This document shows, one piece after another, positions 7,108 through 8,648 of a stretch of 8,648 bases of DNA. Each line of letters starts with the position of its first letter. Position 1 is the first letter of the stretch. The stretch is from Hydrogenophaga sp. Its GTDB lineage: Bacteria > Pseudomonadota > Gammaproteobacteria > Burkholderiales > Burkholderiaceae. The stretch is taken from positions 1 to 8,648 of the forward strand of contig JALOSH010000416.1 in NCBI GenBank assembly GCA_025458545.1, read 5' to 3'. A program made the translations under genes and the position numbers. Below the pieces are notes generated by a model. It was not told where the DNA came from, did no database searches, and saw only the letters and a list, made by a program, of their open reading frames with translations.

Positions 7108-8139
7108 TCAGCGCAGCGCCTGTTCCAGCTGCCGGTTGGCCAGGTTGCGCAGGTGGCGGCGCAGGCGGACGATGCCCATGTCGTGCTGGTACAGGTGCTC
7201 GCGCTGGTTGGCGTCGGGCTCCATGTTCTCCACCGCCACACGGTCCTGCTCCAGCACGTTCCAGTGGCGCTGCTCCAGCCGGTTCTTGTACAGGAAGCGC
7301 CAGGTGTCGCGCTGCCAACCCTCCACCTTGCGGCAGCGCCAGTGAAAGACCCCCGCCACGCGGTCGGTGACGGGGGTGTAGCTGCCGATGATGGTGAAGT
7401 TGCCGCCCGGGCCGCCAGTCTTGGGGTAGGGGATTTCCAGCCGCATGATGTGGATGCCCAGGTCCAGCCATTCGGTCCAGTCGAAGTTGACGCCGCGCTG
7501 GCCTTTCTTTTCGAAGATGAAACCGTTCTCGACTTCACGGATCTGGAACTCGGCGGTGCTGTCGCCCTCGCTCATGGTGTGCGACTGCTTGTGCAGGTAC
7601 ACGCCGTGCATCGGATCCATCACGTTGTCCACCACGTAGCGGTAGTCGCCGCCCCACTCGGTGTAGCAGAGGAAGGAACTCCACTCGGGCGAGGTCAGTT
7701 GCTCGGGCAGGCGCAGCGGCGGCGCTTCGTCCAGCGCCGGGTGGCTGGCGTTGTAAAGAAAAATCGCGCCGTTGCTCTCGGCGGTGTGAAACGTGCGGGT
7801 GGGGCGCGAGCCTTCGAGCTTGCAGCCGGGGCTGCCGGGCACCCGGGTGACGGTGCCGTCGCAGCGCACCTCCACGCCGTGGTAGGGGCAGGCGATGCGG
7901 TCGCCCAGGATCACGCCCAGCGACAGCGGCGCACCTCGGTGCGGGCAGTGGTCTTCCAGCGCATGGACCTGGCCGGCCTGGTCGCGCCAGAGCACGATCT
8001 TGTAGCCCAGGCGGCGCAGCGAGACCGGGCTTTCCTTGACGAAGCTGGACGGGCAGACCGGGTACCAGAGGTCCTTGAGGCCCACCTTCAGCACGGCGTC
8101 GGTGGGGTCGAGCTGGACATTGACCAGGGCGGTGTTCAT
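7108..8139 (-). CDS. Rieske non-heme iron oxygenase, catalytic (alpha) subunit
   Basis: Catalytic component of an aromatic ring-hydroxylating dioxygenase or O-demethylating monooxygenase. The 343 residues contain the Rieske cluster ligands Cys65, His67 (CPHRG) and Cys84, His87 (CPYHG). The mononuclear iron site is DNVMDPMHGVYLH, with His178 and His183, and Asp299 in VLEQD as the likely carboxylate ligand; the Asp at 171 or 175 is the probable electron-transfer bridge. The start at 8139 is preferred over the longer frame to 8319 because AGGAGA sits six bases upstream and the extension overlaps the HTH gene. Length and lack of a separate beta subunit fit the homomeric phthalate/vanillate/phenoxybenzoate oxygenase type fed by a single FMN/2Fe-2S reductase, which is the next gene. 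Its C-terminus (LYQHDMGIVRLRRHL) looks complete. The substrate cannot be inferred safely. Confidence 0.94.
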   Translation of the reverse strand: MNTALVNVQLDPTDAVLKVGLKDLWYPVCPSSFVKESPVSLRRLGYKIVLWRDQAGQVHALEDHCPHRGAPLSLGVILGDRIACPYHGVEVRCDGTVTRVPGSPGCKLEGSRPTRTFHTAESNGAIFLYNASHPALDEAPPLRLPEQLTSPEWSSFLCYTEWGGDYRYVVDNVMDPMHGVYLHKQSHTMSEGDSTAEFQIREVENGFIFEKKGQRGVNFDWTEWLDLGIHIMRLEIPYPKTGGPGGNFTIIGSYTPVTDRVAGVFHWRCRKVEGWQRDTWRFLYKNRLEQRHWNVLEQDRVAVENMEPDANQREHLYQHDMGIVRLRRHLRNLANRQLEQALR

Positions 8140-8145
8140 CGGTGT

Positions 8146-8151
8146 TCTCCT
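8146..8151 (-). promoter_or_regulatory. Ribosome binding site of the Rieske oxygenase
   Basis: On the minus strand AGGAGA is followed by six bases and the ATG at 8139. It fixes the start inside the 34-nt gap after the HTH gene and excludes the 8319 extension, which is out-of-frame sequence of that gene. Confidence 0.8.
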
Positions 8152-8173
8152 GTCGCGGTGATCGGTGGCGGCG

Positions 8174-8398
8174 TCATGCACCCAGGCGGGCCATTTCCAG
8201 GCAGTAGCTCTGCTCTGTCCAGGGCTGGCCATTCGGGCCGGCCGGGCCGGTGGTGTTGAGGTAGGCCACCAGGCCGGCCAGGTCGTGAATGCCCTGGGCA
8301 AACGCGCGCTCGAGAGCATCGCCGAGCAGACTCTCGTAGGCCGTCGGCGGCGCGCTGCGGGTCTGGTGGGTTTCGTTGTAGAGCTCCGGGGTGCGCAT
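8174..8398 (-). CDS. Small recombinase-like helix-turn-helix protein
   Basis: A 74-residue protein from ATG at 8398, supported by GGAGA (8404-8408) five bases upstream. The sequence has a helix with ENLLGDALERAF-like character (here YESLLGDALERAF), then GIHDLAGLVAYLN, a GPAGPNGQPWTE turn and a final helix ending EMARLGA. The pattern of leucines, a proline/glycine turn and Trp-Thr resembles the helical domain of large serine recombinases that contains RG-PTPRG-W-type text, but there is no resolvase catalytic domain and the protein is far too short to be a recombinase. From memory such recombinase-like HTH proteins occur singly beside Rieske oxygenase genes in proteobacterial catabolic clusters; their role is undescribed as far as I know. 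It lies between the VOC dioxygenase and the oxygenase on one strand and is probably cotranscribed. The VOC frame as sequenced runs into it without a stop, which I attribute to a deletion upstream rather than a natural fusion. Confidence 0.75.
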   Translation of the reverse strand: MRTPELYNETHQTRSAPPTAYESLLGDALERAFAQGIHDLAGLVAYLNTTGPAGPNGQPWTEQSYCLEMARLGA

Positions 8399-8403
8399 GG
8401 TGG

Positions 8404-8408
8404 TCTCC
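8404..8408 (-). promoter_or_regulatory. Ribosome binding site of the small HTH protein
   Basis: GGAGA on the minus strand, five bases before the ATG at 8398. Its presence argues that the HTH protein is made separately, although the open frame extends further upstream into dioxygenase sequence. Confidence 0.65.
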
Positions 8409-8427
8409 GTGAAACAAGTCGGTTCTG

Positions 8428-8648
8428 TCAAGCCTTGGGTTTGTCGGTCATGAAGCGTCCCTTTGATGGCCCATTCGGCAAACACCGTGGGGCCCGGCGT
8501 GAAATCGCGCGGCTGCCATTCCGCCGTCAACTGGTCCTCGTCGGTGTAATACTCCACCAGTGCGCCAGCCGGGCTTTCGAAGTACCAGAACAGGGCCGAC
8601 GAGATCGGGTGGCGGCCTGGGCCGAGTTCGGTCTTCCAGCCTTGACGG
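8428..8648 (-). CDS. VOC-family (extradiol dioxygenase-like) protein, C-terminal part, window-edge partial and probably frameshifted
   Basis: C-terminal end of a vicinal-oxygen-chelate metalloenzyme of the type that cleaves catechol-like rings. From 8647 the frame reads GWKTELGPGRHPISS, ALFWYFESPAG and ALVEYYTDED, where the Glu of VEYY is the expected metal ligand, and continues to TVFAEWAIKG near 8461. In that frame no stop occurs before the HTH gene ends at 8174. One frame over, from 8460, GRFMTDKPKA and a stop at 8428-8430 look like the natural C-terminus and leave a normal 29-nt gap with a ribosome binding site before the HTH start. A loss of 3n+2 bases at about 8460/8461 would explain this. 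The family call rests on the conserved C-terminal block only; the start and the metal-binding histidines lie outside the window. The frameshift is inferred with moderate confidence. Confidence 0.75.

Noticed and set aside
5953..8259. A 768-codon open frame on the plus strand across the reductase and oxygenase genes
   Set aside because: It lies antisense to two genes with all catalytic motifs intact, its translation is rich in Ala, Val, His and Gln without any recognisable domain, and it begins inside the sulfatase tail. Long antisense frames are common in GC-rich genes.
8140..8319. A 60-codon N-terminal extension of the Rieske oxygenase
   Set aside because: The extension is out-of-frame HTH-gene sequence, and a clear AGGAGA stands six bases before the ATG at 8139.

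Overview
The window comes from a high-GC bacterium, most likely a betaproteobacterium of the order Burkholderiales and probably Comamonadaceae. The evidence is protein character and codon use, a Bug-type periplasmic binding protein, and a GC-rich intergenic palindrome of a kind I recall as common in that family. No RNA gene, CRISPR array, transposase or origin is visible.

Layout. Plus strand, 2-4385: an aldehyde dehydrogenase cut by the window start, a short-chain dehydrogenase/reductase (SDR), an FAD-dependent aromatic monooxygenase and a Bug/TctC-type solute-binding protein. Gaps are 22-58 nt, so this looks like one operon. A 184-nt gap with a palindromic repeat follows, then a sulfatase/phosphonate-monoester-hydrolase-type gene (4570-6112). 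Minus strand, reading from the right edge towards 6115: the C-terminal end of a VOC-family (extradiol-type) dioxygenase, a 74-residue recombinase-like helix-turn-helix protein, a Rieske non-heme iron oxygenase and its FMN/2Fe-2S reductase. The two groups converge with only 2 nt between stop codons.

Function. The set reads as an aromatic-compound catabolic cluster. The Rieske oxygenase and its reductase would hydroxylate or demethylate an aromatic acid. The VOC enzyme may cleave a ring, the flavin monooxygenase may hydroxylate a phenolic intermediate, the SDR and aldehyde dehydrogenase would oxidise or reduce alcohol and aldehyde intermediates, and the Bug protein may capture a carboxylate substrate. 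The substrate cannot be read from the sequence.

The striking feature is damage. The SDR, the FAD monooxygenase, the sulfatase and probably the VOC gene each lack one or two short conserved blocks of an estimated 13-38 nt, and most losses shift the frame. Outside these points the proteins are well conserved with no stray stops. The aldehyde dehydrogenase, Bug protein, reductase and Rieske oxygenase look intact. Either the cluster has suffered very recent repeated microdeletion or the assembly has dropped short segments; the sequence alone cannot decide. The most biologically interesting intact item is the small recombinase-like HTH protein between two catabolic dioxygenase genes.
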